A stretch of DNA of 64,000 nt from CAZJYI01 sp964550025. Lineage in GTDB: Bacteria; Verrucomicrobiota; Kiritimatiellia; UBA8416; CAYOBW01. A program made the position numbers and the translations under genes. Each line of letters begins with the position of its first letter. Position 1 is the first letter of the stretch. Below, piece by piece: positions 16,838 to 26,170 of the stretch. Below the pieces are notes generated by a model, which saw only the letters and a program-made list of their open reading frames with translations, was not told where the DNA came from and searched no databases. The stretch lies in contig CAZJYI010000055.1 in the NCBI GenBank assembly GCA_964550025.1, forward strand, positions 1-64,000. The letters run 5' to 3'.

Positions 16838-16909
16838 CTCGCTCACGCTCGTGGCTACAGGGAGGTCGCGCTCCATCCGTGTGTTCCGTCCATTCCGTGT
16901 GCTCCATGG
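16838..16909. repeat. Two adjacent repeat motifs in a divergent intergenic region
   Basis: The 456-bp gap between the divergent kinase 1 and phosphatase genes (16578-17033) holds no gene. At 16838-16870 there is a copy of the motif seen at 146-175 (CTCGCTCACGCTCGTGGCTA). Immediately after, 16871-16909 contains CCGTGTG-TTCCGT-CCATTCCGTGTG, a degenerate 9-to-15-base direct repeat. The remaining sequence must include both promoters, but no convincing -35/-10 pair stands out. Confidence 0.45.
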
Positions 16910-17033
16910 TTGCCCCCGCTTGGGTTGCAGCCTGAGGCTGCCATGTGCCACTTGTGGATTGCCCCTCTGCCACTACCTTCTTGATTCCACCGCGGTCGAA
17001 ACTTATCCTGACTGGGATCGGGGGGGGAACGGT

Positions 17034-18740
17034 ATGAACACCTACGCGGAAAAGCACGCACAACTCGTGGTCGATACCGGAGAACAGGCCGGGCTCGTGG
17101 TGCCGCTCGAGGGACGGGGCCCGTTCACGATGGGACGCGGGGAAGACTGCGACTTGCAGGTTATGGACGCCCACATGTCGCGTCGGCACAGTACCTTCGC
17201 CCGGCATGACCAAGGCTGGGTGGTCCGCGACCTCGGCAGCCGCAACGGAACATGCGTGAACGGGCGGCGGATCGATGGGGTCTGCGCGCTTCGTGTGGGC
17301 GACAACGTCCAGGTGGGGAGTACGGTGTTCCGCTTCGAGCAAAGCGGGGAAAGCTGCGCATCTGCAATGACCATCAAAGCGCATGCGGAACTCACGCTGC
17401 GAGACGACACGGTGGCAGCCAGCCTCGTGATGCCCGTTCGCGAACCCGCTCCCGCCCCCGGCACGCTGCCGGAACTGCCCGAGGGGACTTCGGGTAGTGA
17501 CCGAACCCTGGCCGTGGTCTACGATGTGGCCGACGCCATCAACTCCCTGCTGGAGCAAGACGAGCTGCTGGAGCGCGTTGTCGAAGTCATCCGGGGGTAT
17601 TTCTCCCCTGACCGCGTCGCGATCTTCCTGCGCGGGGAAGGCGACGAGGATTTGCGGCTCTGCGCTTGCCGTTCGTCGTCAGGATCGCGTGGTGAGCTTG
17701 TGATCTCGCGCAGCATTCTCGAGCGTGCCGTTCTGGAGCGGGTGGCGGTACTCGTGGCCGACACGGCGGATGACGACCACCTGATGGCTGCGGCGTCGAT
17801 CCGCGAACAGGGGATCCGCTCGGCCCTGTGCGCCCCGCTGGCCGTCCGCGGCGAGGTGCTTGGCGCTATCTATCTCGACCGGCGCGATTCTCAGGATGCG
17901 TTCGACGAAGGGGAGCTTCGCCTGTTGACGATCGTTGCCAACCAGGCGGCACAGGCCGTCGCCAACGCGCGCTTACATGCACGGCTCCTCGAGCGCAAAG
18001 CCGAGGAACGGGAGATCGAGCTCGCCTGGGACATCCAGAAGGGCCTGCTGCCGGGGCCCATGCCGCGGACCGCGGGGGTCGAGGTCCTGGGCACAACGCG
18101 CCCCGCCCGTATCGTTGGCGGAGACTTCTACGACTTCTTCTTCCTGGACGAGCACCGACTCTGTTTCGTCATCGCGGATGTCTCCGACAAGGGTATGCCC
18201 GCCGCGCTGTTCATGGCCGTAACGAAGACGCTGATCCGCGCGACGGCGAAGGCTGAAGTAAGCCCCGCGACGTGGCTGACCCGCGTGAACGCGCAACTCT
18301 GTGTCGACAACCCGCGCTGCATGTTCGTGACGGCCTTCCTGGGTATTCTCAACGCCGATACAGGCGAACTGCGTTACGCCAACGCCGGGCACAATCCTCC
18401 CTATCGGCTGGGGACGGGTGGGGCGGCCAAAGAGATCGAGCGACTTGGCGATATGCCGCTGGGCGTGATGCCCGTCGTGCAGTATCGCGAGGGCCGGCTT
18501 CACCTAGAGCCGGACGACGTCCTGTTCCTCTTCACGGACGGGGTGACCGAGGCCGCCGACGAGCGCGAGGCGCTCTTCGCGGAGGAAGAACTCGAACGAT
18601 CGCTGGTCCGGGCCGATGACCGTTCCCCGTCCGCGTTGATCGACCGCGTCATGGCCGACGTGGACGCCCACGCGGGGGAAGCCCCGCCGTCCGACGATAT
18701 CACCATGTTGGTCTTGAGGTACAGCGGAGGGGGTCGGTAG
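17034..18740 (+). CDS. FHA-GAF-PP2C (SpoIIE/RsbU-type) phosphatase
   Basis: 568 residues. An N-terminal FHA domain (residues 10-105: GPFTMGRGEDCDLQV, MSRRHS, RDLGSRNGTCVNG) binds phosphothreonine peptides. A GAF domain lies around 160-320. The PP2C/SpoIIE phosphatase domain is about 330-565: VLGTTRPARIVGGDFYDFFF, VIADVSDKGMPAALFMA, GHNPPYRL, LFLFTDGVTEA and DDITMLVLRY, with the metal-binding Asp residues present. The ATG at 17034 follows a G-run; the frame is open upstream without signal. It lies between two Ser/Thr kinases and could dephosphorylate their targets or the two STAS proteins of the window; FHA recognition of kinase products is inference. Confidence 0.92.
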   Translation: MNTYAEKHAQLVVDTGEQAGLVVPLEGRGPFTMGRGEDCDLQVMDAHMSRRHSTFARHDQGWVVRDLGSRNGTCVNGRRIDGVCALRVGDNVQVGSTVFRFEQSGESCASAMTIKAHAELTLRDDTVAASLVMPVREPAPAPGTLPELPEGTSGSDRTLAVVYDVADAINSLLEQDELLERVVEVIRGYFSPDRVAIFLRGEGDEDLRLCACRSSSGSRGELVISRSILERAVLERVAVLVADTADDDHLMAAASIREQGIRSALCAPLAVRGEVLGAIYLDRRDSQDAFDEGELRLLTIVANQAAQAVANARLHARLLERKAEEREIELAWDIQKGLLPGPMPRTAGVEVLGTTRPARIVGGDFYDFFFLDEHRLCFVIADVSDKGMPAALFMAVTKTLIRATAKAEVSPATWLTRVNAQLCVDNPRCMFVTAFLGILNADTGELRYANAGHNPPYRLGTGGAAKEIERLGDMPLGVMPVVQYREGRLHLEPDDVLFLFTDGVTEAADEREALFAEEELERSLVRADDRSPSALIDRVMADVDAHAGEAPPSDDITMLVLRYSGGGR

Positions 18741-18781
18741 CTCCCGCACGTTGCGCGCTGCGTGCTACTCCCGCGTTCCCG

Positions 18782-21700
18782 TCAATCCACCGGTACCAGG
18801 CGGATGTTGTCCAGGTAGGTTGACGACGAGGTCTGACCGGGGCAATACGCGTGGATGCGACGCAGCCGATGGAAGGCACGGTTGTGCAACGGTAGTTCTT
18901 CTGCCATGAGAAGCTGCCTGGCTCCGCAAGTCACGCGTGCTGTCCACCCGACATCCCCTGCGCCGGGCCGAAATCTCAGCGACACTCGAATCCACCGATC
19001 GGCAGGGATAATCCCCGTCATCGGACGTCCCTCCGCTCGCACCCGTACGCTGCCGTCACCGTTGAGCCGCAGCCGTGGCCCCCATCGCAGGCTCTCGTCT
19101 TCCACGCCGAAAACGAGGGACGAGTCCCTTTCGAGTCGGACGTCAACGCTGAGGAGCCAGTGGCCCCTATCTACTGAGGCCGGCATGTATACATGTGGAT
19201 TGTCTGGGCCTTCACTATCCACTGCATCAAATAGCTCAATGCACCTGTTGCTTGCACTCCCCGGGTCCTGGCACAAGCTGACGTTCTGCCTCCCACCGTC
19301 GGCAACCGAAAGCGGAAACGGACCCGCAGCGCGCGGCAGCCGTTCGAAGCCCCAGGCGAAGGCGTGCTCCGCGGCGGCTTCGATGGGGAGGTGCTTGATG
19401 GGCCAGAAGCGAAGCCTACCCCCGTGGTCACACGAGAACAGGCGCGAGCCGTCGGCGCTGAAACCAAGGCCGGTGACCCTGGCTTCGTGTCCTGACAGGC
19501 AGAGCAGTTCACGCCCGGTTTTCGGGTCCCAGACACGTACTTTGCGGTCGACCCCTCCGCTGACCACCCGTCTACCATCCGGCGAGAAGACCAGCGCAGT
19601 TACATCGCCGTTGTGTCCGGCCAGGCGGTTCCCCACACTGAAATCCTCCGTTGAGTAGAGGGACACCGTGTCTCCGCATGCCACCGCCACGACGTCTTCT
19701 TTGGGGGCAAAGACGCAAGGCGTGATGTTCCTCGCGCCCACCGGGACGGATAGTTCCCGCTGACCGGACTGGAGGTTCAGCCAGGTCGTACGGCTGTCCG
19801 CCAGAACGCCATTCGCGGCAAGATGGGTGCCGTCGGGAGAGAAACGTACTTTGTTGAAGCCACCGGCTCTCTTGACCGGGAAGGTCAGGAGACATGCGTG
19901 AGTCTCCACATCCCACAGGCGAACGCCGTCATGGGCAAGCGTGGCAATGCGTTGCCCATTGGGGGACCAGTCCACGGACCACGCGCGCTTCTCACTGCAG
20001 ATCTGCCAGGAGACTGTGGTCTTCCATTGGTCGACGGACCAGATACTGACCCGCTTCTTCTCATGTCCCAGCAGGAGTCGGCGGCTATCGTGATGATAGG
20101 CAGAACCGAAAGAAGGCGGGTCGAACGGCAGCGGGACAACGACGCCATTGTCCGGGAACCACAGGATGGGGTGTTGCCAATTCATGCCGAACACGATGTC
20201 TCCCTCGTTGGAGACCTGAATGTGGCGGCAAGTCGGCAACAGGTTGGGATCGTGACGGACAACCACGTCGGGGTGAGTCTCCACAACACGGTGCTTCAAG
20301 ACTTCATTCGACCCGGCACTCAATATGAATGCGCCGTCCGGCGACAGGCAGGCACTGAGAACGGGACCGCGATGCCCGCCAACCGTATGCCGGCACGCGC
20401 CCGTATTCACATCCAACAGGTCCACCCTGGCATTGTCACGTGCCACGAGCAGTGTGTCGCCTGAGGCGTCGAACGCCAGCTCCTTTGACAGATCCTTCAT
20501 GCTCTCAGGCGATCCGTACAGATGGACCAGCCGTTCTCCGGTCTTGACATCTGCGATGAACCCCGGACCGTAGGCGGCGCAGGCGATTCGCATACCGTCC
20601 GGGCTGAGGGCGACTGCCGTGCAATTCTTGGTCGTAGGCGCCATGATGAAGCTCTTCACGGTAGTCTGCGTTTTGGTGTCAACCACCCACGCGGCCGGCA
20701 TGCCCGCCCACTGTCCCGAGCCGCAGCAGGCCATGCGGCGTCCGTCAGCCGATACGTCCACCTGCGTTACCCACCTGCTCTTCTCCGGCTGCCAGCGCCA
20801 CGCCAGTGTGCCGGTCTGCGCATCCATGACCCGTACGTCAGCTCCGCAGGCTGCAACGACGTGATGCCCGTCCGGTGTAAAGCAGGCGTCGTGGGGCGTC
20901 GGAATATCCACCTTCCAGAGCAGTTGAAGGTCCGGAACGGTGAGAACGGCAACACCAGTCTCCAGGGTGACCGACAACAACCGGCCGTCCAGGGAGAAGG
21001 CGAGGCGATTCGCCCTGTATGCGCCGTGTGCGACACATCGTTCTCGTTCGAGGTCGTATAGGTGGATCTTGTCGCCACCCGTCGCCGCGTAACGTCCGTC
21101 ATGCGTACAACGAACTGCGCCGGCGCCCGGCAGCCTGGCGATCCAAGGCGATGCAAGGTACTTGAGGTAGTGCCACTCCCAGCCCCTGAACTCCTCCGGA
21201 CAGGCATCCAGAATCTGGTGGGCGCGGTAATGAACGCCCTCGGTGATCCGTCTCTGGGCGAGTGCGATCGAGCCTACGTAGGCATCATACTCGGCACGTC
21301 GCCGCAGTTCGCTCTCCTCTTCCCTGGCCAGTCGCTCGGCCCGCTGGGCCTGTTCGGCGGCTTCACGTGCCTCCTCCGCCTTTGCCTTCTCAGTCTGCGC
21401 CACCTGACGTTCTCCCTCGGCCCGCCGCCACATTTTGAGCGACACGATCAAGCCGATTGCCAGCGCGGTGAATACGGCACACGCAGCTGCCACGAACACC
21501 CGGTGTCGTTTCACAAGCAATCCGAGCTGACGCAACAGGCCGGCCCCCTCGGCCTGTGTGGCGAAGCCGGCGCGGTAGCGTTCAACGTCTGCCTGCAGCG
21601 CCTGGACCGTGGCGTAGCGGTCTCCGGGATCCAGAGCGAGGGCCTTCATGGCGATGGCGGCCACCGCGGGGGGAATACGGCGTCCGGGACAGTGGGGAAG

Positions 21701-22723
21701 CTGTGGCGGGGCTGGTGCAGACGGCTCTGCGCCGGTTGTGTTCGCCGCGGTCCTGTCGGGAGGCGAGCGCCCGTCCTGCGTGGACGGGTCGACGATCGCG
21801 CCGGATTTCACGTTGGCCAGTATTTCGCGCAACGTGTCGCCTTCCACGGGAGGACGCAGCGCCAGAAGCTCGTACAGAATGGCCCCGAGCGAGTAGATGT
21901 CGGAGCGTTCGTCCAATTCGTCCACGGCGCCTTCGGCCTGCTCCGGCGACATGTAGTAGGGCGTCCCCACCAGCGTGCCCTGCATTGTGAGCATCAACGC
22001 TTCGTCGTCTCCCGTGCGAACGCTGGAAACGGCTTCCTTCGTCTCATCGCCGGGGGTTTCTTTCACGGCCGCCGCCCGCAGGATCTTGGCCATGCCCCAG
22101 TCCATGAGATAGACCTGGCCGAACGCGCCGACCATGATGTTGGCCGGCTTGAGGTCGCGGTGCAGCACACCCTTGTTGTGCGCGAAGGCCACGGCATCGC
22201 ACACTTTGATGAAGACCGTCAGCAATTCGCTTAGCGGGTACCGCTCGATCGCCGCGGCCCGGCCTTCGCGCAGGTGGGTCAGGATTGCGCGCAGGTTCGT
22301 GCCCTGCACGAGTTTCATGGTGTAGAAGACATGGCCGCCGGCATCCACGCCAAGATCGTGCACCGGCACGATGTTGGGGTGCTCGAGTTGCCCGGTAACC
22401 TGGGCCTCCTCAACGAAACGGGCTTCGTCGATGCCCGACGCGCCTTCGGGGTCCAGCATCACCTTCATGGCGACATGGCGGCGGATGTTGGCGTCGCGGG
22501 TCCTGACGATGGCGCCCATGCCGCCTGCCGCCAGCCTCGGTCCCTGCTCGTAGCGTGCGCAGCCCTGTCCGGCAAGGGCCTCCCGCCAACCGGCGGGGGT
22601 GTCCACAGCCCCGGAGGGCAGACCCACCGTGACGTCAGAGGCGGTGGGTGGGAGGGGAAGGGTCTCCTCCCGCGCTTCGCGCCGCTGCCCGGACGCTTCC
22701 CGACCGTCCTCTTTTGTCGGCAT
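18782..22723 (-). CDS. Membrane Ser/Thr protein kinase with WD40 propeller and C-terminal sandwich domain (kinase 2)
   Basis: 1313 residues, same architecture as kinase 1. The kinase domain spans roughly 58-350 (RLAAGGMGAIVRTRD, catalytic Lys near 87, HRDLKPANIMV, DWG). A membrane helix follows (VFVAAACAVFTALAIGLIVS), then a short Ala/Glu coiled coil, WD40-like repeats (VTALVFSPDGRRVVSGGVDR) and a C-terminal sandwich ending TYLDNIRLVPVD, nearly the same as kinase 1's end TYLDSIRLVPLD. The ATG at 22723 follows AAAAGGGGGGG. The two copies clearly arose by duplication. The ligand of the propeller and sandwich, which would lie outside the membrane, is unknown. Confidence 0.9.
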   Translation of the reverse strand: MPTKEDGREASGQRREAREETLPLPPTASDVTVGLPSGAVDTPAGWREALAGQGCARYEQGPRLAAGGMGAIVRTRDANIRRHVAMKVMLDPEGASGIDEARFVEEAQVTGQLEHPNIVPVHDLGVDAGGHVFYTMKLVQGTNLRAILTHLREGRAAAIERYPLSELLTVFIKVCDAVAFAHNKGVLHRDLKPANIMVGAFGQVYLMDWGMAKILRAAAVKETPGDETKEAVSSVRTGDDEALMLTMQGTLVGTPYYMSPEQAEGAVDELDERSDIYSLGAILYELLALRPPVEGDTLREILANVKSGAIVDPSTQDGRSPPDRTAANTTGAEPSAPAPPQLPHCPGRRIPPAVAAIAMKALALDPGDRYATVQALQADVERYRAGFATQAEGAGLLRQLGLLVKRHRVFVAAACAVFTALAIGLIVSLKMWRRAEGERQVAQTEKAKAEEAREAAEQAQRAERLAREEESELRRRAEYDAYVGSIALAQRRITEGVHYRAHQILDACPEEFRGWEWHYLKYLASPWIARLPGAGAVRCTHDGRYAATGGDKIHLYDLERERCVAHGAYRANRLAFSLDGRLLSVTLETGVAVLTVPDLQLLWKVDIPTPHDACFTPDGHHVVAACGADVRVMDAQTGTLAWRWQPEKSRWVTQVDVSADGRRMACCGSGQWAGMPAAWVVDTKTQTTVKSFIMAPTTKNCTAVALSPDGMRIACAAYGPGFIADVKTGERLVHLYGSPESMKDLSKELAFDASGDTLLVARDNARVDLLDVNTGACRHTVGGHRGPVLSACLSPDGAFILSAGSNEVLKHRVVETHPDVVVRHDPNLLPTCRHIQVSNEGDIVFGMNWQHPILWFPDNGVVVPLPFDPPSFGSAYHHDSRRLLLGHEKKRVSIWSVDQWKTTVSWQICSEKRAWSVDWSPNGQRIATLAHDGVRLWDVETHACLLTFPVKRAGGFNKVRFSPDGTHLAANGVLADSRTTWLNLQSGQRELSVPVGARNITPCVFAPKEDVVAVACGDTVSLYSTEDFSVGNRLAGHNGDVTALVFSPDGRRVVSGGVDRKVRVWDPKTGRELLCLSGHEARVTGLGFSADGSRLFSCDHGGRLRFWPIKHLPIEAAAEHAFAWGFERLPRAAGPFPLSVADGGRQNVSLCQDPGSASNRCIELFDAVDSEGPDNPHVYMPASVDRGHWLLSVDVRLERDSSLVFGVEDESLRWGPRLRLNGDGSVRVRAEGRPMTGIIPADRWIRVSLRFRPGAGDVGWTARVTCGARQLLMAEELPLHNRAFHRLRRIHAYCPGQTSSSTYLDNIRLVPVD

Positions 22724-22766
22724 GCACCCCCCCTTTTCTCGCGGCGTGGTCGTCCCTCTTCTGCCT

Positions 22767-25700
22767 TCAGTTCATCCGGATCAGCTTCCCGTCGTCGGTG
22801 GCGATGAAGAGGGCGCCCTGGGCGGCGATTGTGGCGTCGAAGGCGGCGGGGGAGGGGAGCTTGTGCGACTTGAGCAGCTTGCCGTCCTTGGCCGAGTAGA
22901 CGTTGAGCAGGGCGCCTTTGCGGCCTTCGAAGGAGGCCAGCGGATCATCGGGGTCGACCACGTCGGGAACACCCGCGGCAACGAGCTTGTCGCCGGCGAG
23001 GACCATGGCGCGAATGCGCAGCGGGACCATCTCCTGCCATTTCGCCGGCTTGAGGCGAACGTAGCCGGTGCCCTTTTCCACACCGCGTCCGCCGCGGCGG
23101 AACCTGTCCGTGGCCGACTCCTTCGGCAGCCAGTCGACCAGCTTGACACCCTTGTTCGCGAACCCCGGCTCGTTGTCGTTGTCGTCGGCAAAGAGCAGGT
23201 AGCCGTGCTCCTCCGGCAGGAAAGCCGGCGTCCACTGGATGCGCCGGTAGAAGTACTTCACGGCGTAGGTGGTCGTGTCGTCGAACACGACGAGCTGTCC
23301 GCTCTTGGGCGCGTACTGCGCGAAGTAGAAGCCGGGCCAGCGCTTGCTGTGCATCCAGTAGACGCGGTCGAAGCCCGTGTCGTCCAGGAACCCGCCGGTT
23401 GCCGCCAGGTGGTTGGCACCCATGTCCAGTTCGCCCAGGGAGCTTTCCTGCTTCACGGGCAGGCGGTTGAGCTTGGCGTCGAACTTGATGCGCTGCATGT
23501 AGAGGTCCTTGCCGTCGCTTACCAGCAGGTCCGGCAGCGCACCCTCCATCGCGAAGGGCGTGCCCGTCTCCGTCTTGATGTCCGGCCAGGGACCCTCGAG
23601 GAGATGGTGGTGGAGCAGCTTCCCTGTCTCGGCGTCCAGCCCGTACACGAGAATCCCGCCGTCGAGGAACGACGAGCGCCCGGCCGCGAAGTAGACCACC
23701 CCGTCCTGGACCAGCACGCTGCCGGAAACCGGCCACACGGACTCGACCTGCTCGAACGACACCACGCGCTCGTCACGCGGCGCCGCAACGAAGCGCCACA
23801 CCAGTTCGCCGTCGGTTGCGCGCAGGCAGTAGACCGATCCATCGCGGCAGCCGAAGAGCACAAGACCGCCGGAGACGGTCGGCGAAGAATCGATCCGCCC
23901 GCCGGCCGTGAACGTCCAGATGTCTTTCCCGCTCTTCGTGTCGAGACAGCGGATACGATGGGCGTCCTTCTCAGCTATCCAAAGGCGATCGCCCACGACG
24001 ACCGGCTGCGAGCCTCGGGAGGCGAGATCGATTTGCCACGCGGTCTTTAGCGCGGCGGGAACGACGTCGGGCGTCGCGCCGCTGCGCCGGCCGTCGCGCC
24101 GGTACGCCGGCCAATTCCGGGAACTGTCGCTGGTCGTTGGTCGCGGGTCGCGAGTCGCCCCAAAGGCGGGGCCTTTCTCGAGCCTGTCGGAGGGTTCAAC
24201 GGCGGTCTCTCCTCCCGCCATGGCCAGGTAGCCGTAGACCTTGGCGCCGGGGTAGCAGAAGCACTGGCTGGGCGGGACATAGAGCAGGCCGTTGGCGGGA
24301 GTGGGCCCGGTGAAGCACGGCGAGCGCAGCCAGTCGTTGCGCATGTGCCCGTCGCTCTCCGTGTCGACGAACTCGGCCCCGCGCTTGGGGAGGATCAGGT
24401 AGCGCTCGGTGGCCTTGCTGCGGTGGCAGCGGTAGTGGTGCCCCGGGGAAATCAGCTTGCCGACCTGGGGCTGCTTGACCACCTTGCCTGTCTTGAGCTC
24501 GCGTCCCTGGAAGGTGCCGCACCAGACGACGTTGCCCTTGGTCACGAACAGATCCGTGGGTTGCGTGCAGGCCGCGGCCCAGCCGCGCGCTCCGCCGGCC
24601 GTCCACATTGGCTTGCCGTTTTCGAGTGACAGTGCCCGAAGCCCGAAACGGCCCTGCGGTTTCTTCTTCTTACCCTTCTTTGGCTCGGTCTTTGCGGGTT
24701 GCTTCGGTTTCTCGGCAGGGCCATTACCGTGAAACAGCACCACGCCGTCATGGATCACCAGCGTGGTTACTGCCCCGAGGGTTGAGGCGATTTCGTGCGG
24801 GCAAGTCCAGAGCTGCTTGCCGCTACGCGCGTCGAGGCAGACGAGGGCATCCATGTCGTGGTACACGATTCGCCCCGCCTGGGCGGAAAGCGCGTAGGGA
24901 ATCACGCGTGTGTCTTCCTTGCGCCAGAGTTGCTTGCCGGTATCGAGATCCACGGCAACGAGCGTGTCTTCGAGGGAGCCCTTGCCGATCCGCGCCGTCG
25001 CGGCCACCGAACGCTTCTTCGTCAGCTTGGCGATCAGCACGCCGTCGGACAGGATGATCTCGTCTGCGCCCTTTGTTCCGGGAAGGGCCTCGGTGAGGGT
25101 CTTGCCCGTCGCCGCGTCCAGCACGGAGACTGGCGAATCGATGAAGCCCAGTGTGGCATAGACCCGGTCTCCTTCGGCCACGAGCCTGCGGGGGATCGTG
25201 TGGTGGATGCCCCAGCGGTTTGCCGTACCCGTGCCAAACTCCGGCTGCCAGTCCTTCCGCATGGGGACCTTCCACAGCAGCTTCCCGTTGAACGCGTCGC
25301 GCGCGATCAGCGAGCATTTCCATGGCAGCTTGCGGTACACGCCGGAGGGGGCCTCGTCGAAGATCGTGAAGATGCGTCCGCCCGAGGTAACGACGGCGTT
25401 GACGCTGCTGGGGATTTCGTGTGTGCGGCACCACCGTGGTCCGGCCTGCCAGCGCAGCTTGCGCGGCGGACCGATGCGGCTGTCTTCGGCCACGGCGTTG
25501 CCGCCCGCGTCGTGCAGGAAATGCGACCACTCGTCGATCTCGCTCGGAACCGGTTTCTGGAACGCCTTCCAGCCGGTGGCGAGTGGCGAGTGGCCGGTGG
25601 CGAGTGGCGGGAGCTCCGGTGACGCAGACGCGGCCTTGGGTGACACTACGGCCACGCCACGTGGCGCCAGGACGCGCGTGATCTCCTGGCCGGTCACTGA

Positions 25701-26057
25701 TGACTGATCACTGACCACTACCAGATTAACCGTTCCGTCCACGTAAGGAAGCGTCTTCCCGTCAAAGGTGTCGACAGAGACCTTGCCGTAGAGCCCGAGC
25801 GAGTGGATGTGCTCGCGTGCGGCGGCGATCTGGGCCGCATCGGCGTCGAGGCCGTGGGCGACATAGCGATCATCCGCGCGGAGGGCGGCGGTTAACTTGC
25901 CGTCCCCGCAGCCCACGTGGACTACGAGCCCGCCTTTGATGCCGCCGGCCTTGAGAATGTCCGCGGCCGTGTCGGCCGACAGGGCCGCGAGAGCCGTGGT
26001 CAAAAGCCCCGTAGCGAGAACAACGTACTTCCTGAACAGACAAGAACCCATCGTCAT
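22767..26057 (-). CDS. Exported protein: methyltransferase-like head plus PQQ/BamB-type beta-propeller
   Basis: About 1096 residues. The start codon at 26057 (or 26051) follows GGAAGGAGT; a signal peptide follows (FRKYVVLATGLLTTALAALS). Residues 30-150 resemble a Rossmann methyltransferase with VVHVGCGDGKLTAALRADDR as motif I and GLDADAAQIAAARE as the acidic strand. The remainder is a PQQ-type propeller with repeated AxxGKxLW blades (DAFNGKLLWKVP, DLDTGKQLWRKED, DARSGKQLWTCP). Such fusions occur in PVC genomes; substrate unknown. The reading frame contains three in-frame microrepeat patches (24124-24160, 25573-25613, 25692-25720) encoding linker-like text. Confidence 0.8.
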   Translation of the reverse strand: MTMGSCLFRKYVVLATGLLTTALAALSADTAADILKAGGIKGGLVVHVGCGDGKLTAALRADDRYVAHGLDADAAQIAAAREHIHSLGLYGKVSVDTFDGKTLPYVDGTVNLVVVSDQSSVTGQEITRVLAPRGVAVVSPKAASASPELPPLATGHSPLATGWKAFQKPVPSEIDEWSHFLHDAGGNAVAEDSRIGPPRKLRWQAGPRWCRTHEIPSSVNAVVTSGGRIFTIFDEAPSGVYRKLPWKCSLIARDAFNGKLLWKVPMRKDWQPEFGTGTANRWGIHHTIPRRLVAEGDRVYATLGFIDSPVSVLDAATGKTLTEALPGTKGADEIILSDGVLIAKLTKKRSVAATARIGKGSLEDTLVAVDLDTGKQLWRKEDTRVIPYALSAQAGRIVYHDMDALVCLDARSGKQLWTCPHEIASTLGAVTTLVIHDGVVLFHGNGPAEKPKQPAKTEPKKGKKKKPQGRFGLRALSLENGKPMWTAGGARGWAAACTQPTDLFVTKGNVVWCGTFQGRELKTGKVVKQPQVGKLISPGHHYRCHRSKATERYLILPKRGAEFVDTESDGHMRNDWLRSPCFTGPTPANGLLYVPPSQCFCYPGAKVYGYLAMAGGETAVEPSDRLEKGPAFGATRDPRPTTSDSSRNWPAYRRDGRRSGATPDVVPAALKTAWQIDLASRGSQPVVVGDRLWIAEKDAHRIRCLDTKSGKDIWTFTAGGRIDSSPTVSGGLVLFGCRDGSVYCLRATDGELVWRFVAAPRDERVVSFEQVESVWPVSGSVLVQDGVVYFAAGRSSFLDGGILVYGLDAETGKLLHHHLLEGPWPDIKTETGTPFAMEGALPDLLVSDGKDLYMQRIKFDAKLNRLPVKQESSLGELDMGANHLAATGGFLDDTGFDRVYWMHSKRWPGFYFAQYAPKSGQLVVFDDTTTYAVKYFYRRIQWTPAFLPEEHGYLLFADDNDNEPGFANKGVKLVDWLPKESATDRFRRGGRGVEKGTGYVRLKPAKWQEMVPLRIRAMVLAGDKLVAAGVPDVVDPDDPLASFEGRKGALLNVYSAKDGKLLKSHKLPSPAAFDATIAAQGALFIATDDGKLIRMN
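24124..24160. repeat. In-frame microrepeat patch (GGTCGCG-type)
   Basis: GTCGCTGGTCGTTGGTCGCG followed by GGTCGCGAGTCG is a run of degenerate 7-base units. On the coding (minus) strand it is CGACCAGCGACC-like, the same unit as at 50719-50750. It encodes a linker with TRDPRPTTSDSSR between propeller blades. Confidence 0.55.
25573..25613. repeat. In-frame microrepeat patch (GTGGCGA-type)
   Basis: GGTGGCGAGTGGCGAGTGGC, then CGGTGGCGAGTGGCGGG: units of GTGGCGA. The complementary form GCCACTCGCCACTCGCCAC occurs at 50771-50789. It encodes the duplicated peptide PLATGHSPLATGW inside the exported protein. Confidence 0.6.
25692..25720. repeat. In-frame microrepeat patch (CACTGAT-type)
   Basis: GGTCACTGATGACTGATCAC followed by TGACCACT, made of 7-base CACTGAT/GACTGAT units. 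It partly pairs with itself through TGATCA. It encodes VVSDQSSVTGQ in the methyltransferase-like head. Confidence 0.55.
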
Positions 26058-26170
26058 ACTCCTTCCGAGTGGTTTCCCGCATCGCGTGCGGATCGGTTGC
26101 CAAGAGCCGCCAGCATAGCAGCAGGGCCGGCGGGGAAGCACGCAAAAACGGGTAGACAGAAGGAGCTGAA

